Shown: in pieces, positions 6,123 to 6,639 of the stretch
Layout: every line of letters begins with the position of its first letter
How positions within the stretch are numbered: position 1 is the stretch's first letter
Assembly: GCA_025936015.1 (NCBI GenBank)
Contig: JAICUE010000144.1
Coordinates: 1 to 6,639 of the forward strand
Direction of reading: 5' to 3'
DNA length: 6,639 nucleotides
From: Gemmatimonadaceae bacterium
GTDB taxonomy: Bacteria > Gemmatimonadota > Gemmatimonadetes > Gemmatimonadales > Gemmatimonadaceae
Position numbers and translations under genes: made by a program
The notes under the pieces: model-generated
Seen by the model: the letters and a program-made list of their open reading frames with translations, nothing else
Databases searched by the model: none
What the model was told of the DNA's origin: nothing

Positions 6123-6639
6123 TGCGGCTTCTTCTCACCAACGATGACGGCATCCGCGCCCATGGGCTCGAGTGTCTCTCCGAGGCCGCGGCACCGTTAG
6201 GCGAGATCACCGTCGTCGCGCCGGATCGGGAGCAGAGCGCCACGAGCCACTCGCTGAGCCTGCACCATCCGCTCCGCCCGATCGAGGTCGGCGAACGCCG
6301 CTTCCAGGTGGACGGAACGCCCACTGACTGCGTCATGCTCGCGGTCGAAGCACTGATGCCTGAGCGCCCGGACTTCGTCCTGAGCGGCATCAATCACGGC
6401 CAGAACATGGGTGAGGACGTCCTTTACTCGGGCACCGTGGCGGCGGCGATGGAGGGACTCGCGCTTGGCATCCCCTCACTGGCATTCTCGTTTGCCGGAG
6501 GCGACCTTCGCGCCGACCTCACCCACCTCAAAGAGCAGGTGAAGGTGCTCACGCCGTTGCTGCGGCACCTGACGTCGCTTCCGAACTTTCCGAACGACAC
6601 CCTGCTCAACATCAACCTTCCGCCCGTCCACGCGGACGA
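6122..6639 (+). CDS. surE: 5'/3'-nucleotidase SurE (3' partial)
   Basis: SurE is a metal-dependent phosphatase that dephosphorylates nucleoside monophosphates and is linked to survival in stationary phase. The visible 172 residues carry the family marks: LLTNDDG (4-10) with metal ligands D8 and D9, VVAPDREQSATSHS (31-44) with S39, GTPTDC (65-70), SGINHGQNMGEDVLYSGTV (88-106) with N91 as the likely fourth ligand, and AAAMEG. The frame is still open at the window end in the NINLPP region, so perhaps a third of the protein is missing. ATG 6122 overlaps the last base of the glycosyltransferase stop (TGATG), and the upstream ribosome site is weak, so translation is probably coupled. In many other bacteria surE sits beside pcm; here it is the seventh gene of this operon. 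Confidence 0.97.
   Translation, partial: MRLLLTNDDGIRAHGLECLSEAAAPLGEITVVAPDREQSATSHSLSLHHPLRPIEVGERRFQVDGTPTDCVMLAVEALMPERPDFVLSGINHGQNMGEDVLYSGTVAAAMEGLALGIPSLAFSFAGGDLRADLTHLKEQVKVLTPLLRHLTSLPNFPNDTLLNINLPPVHAD
6195..6202 (+). repeat. Octamer CGTTAGGC in surE
   Basis: The octamer reads CCG TTA GGC (Pro-Leu-Gly, residues 25-27). This is the fourth TTA codon of the window and also the fourth inside the octamer. Confidence 0.8.

Noticed and set aside
1..6639. Mobile element, CRISPR array, tRNA/rRNA gene, toxin-antitoxin or defence system
   Set aside because: No transposase, terminal inverted repeats, regularly spaced repeats or RNA-gene signatures were seen; the genes are core housekeeping and regulatory types.

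Overview
The window is a GC-rich, densely coded stretch of bacterial chromosome, with every gene on the + strand. It holds the 3' end of a TPR-type protein gene, one intergenic gap of about 234 nt, and a seven-gene run in which each gene overlaps or abuts the next: DUF512 radical-SAM protein, der, plsY, gpsA, a MerR-like regulator, a family-2 glycosyltransferase and surE (cut by the window end). No mobile element, CRISPR array, rRNA or tRNA gene was seen. The GC-rich codon use and gene order suggest a Gemmatimonadota-like bacterium. That is a judgement from memory and only moderately safe; a DUF512-der-plsY-gpsA order is also familiar from Clostridia.

Layout. Positions 1-627 carry the end of a TPR plus beta-sandwich protein, closed by a strong intrinsic terminator at 645-682. 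Positions 739-861 carry a good sigma-70-like promoter (TTGATT, 17 nt, TAAATT) and a 5' leader of about 85 nt that can fold into one or two hairpins. From 862 to the window end the genes run without a gap. Junctions are GTGA, TAG|ATG, GTGA, ATGA, ATGA and TGATG, so one polycistronic, translationally coupled transcript is likely.

Function. Der is the double GTPase of 50S ribosome assembly. GpsA makes sn-glycerol-3-phosphate and PlsY acylates it, which are adjacent steps at the entry to phospholipid synthesis. The glycosyltransferase resembles polyprenyl/dolichyl-phosphate sugar transferases, and SurE is a nucleoside-monophosphate phosphatase. The DUF512 protein (PDZ, then a CX3CX2C radical-SAM cluster, then DUF512) has no settled function. 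The operon therefore joins ribosome biogenesis, membrane lipid supply and cell-envelope or nucleotide metabolism.

The most unusual signal is not a gene. The octamer CGTTAGGC (or its complement GCCTAACG) occurs six times between 2177 and 6202. Every in-frame TTA leucine codon in the window (four of four) lies inside it. This looks like a genome-wide iterated word, such as an uptake, recombination or chromosome-organisation signal, although one window cannot prove that.
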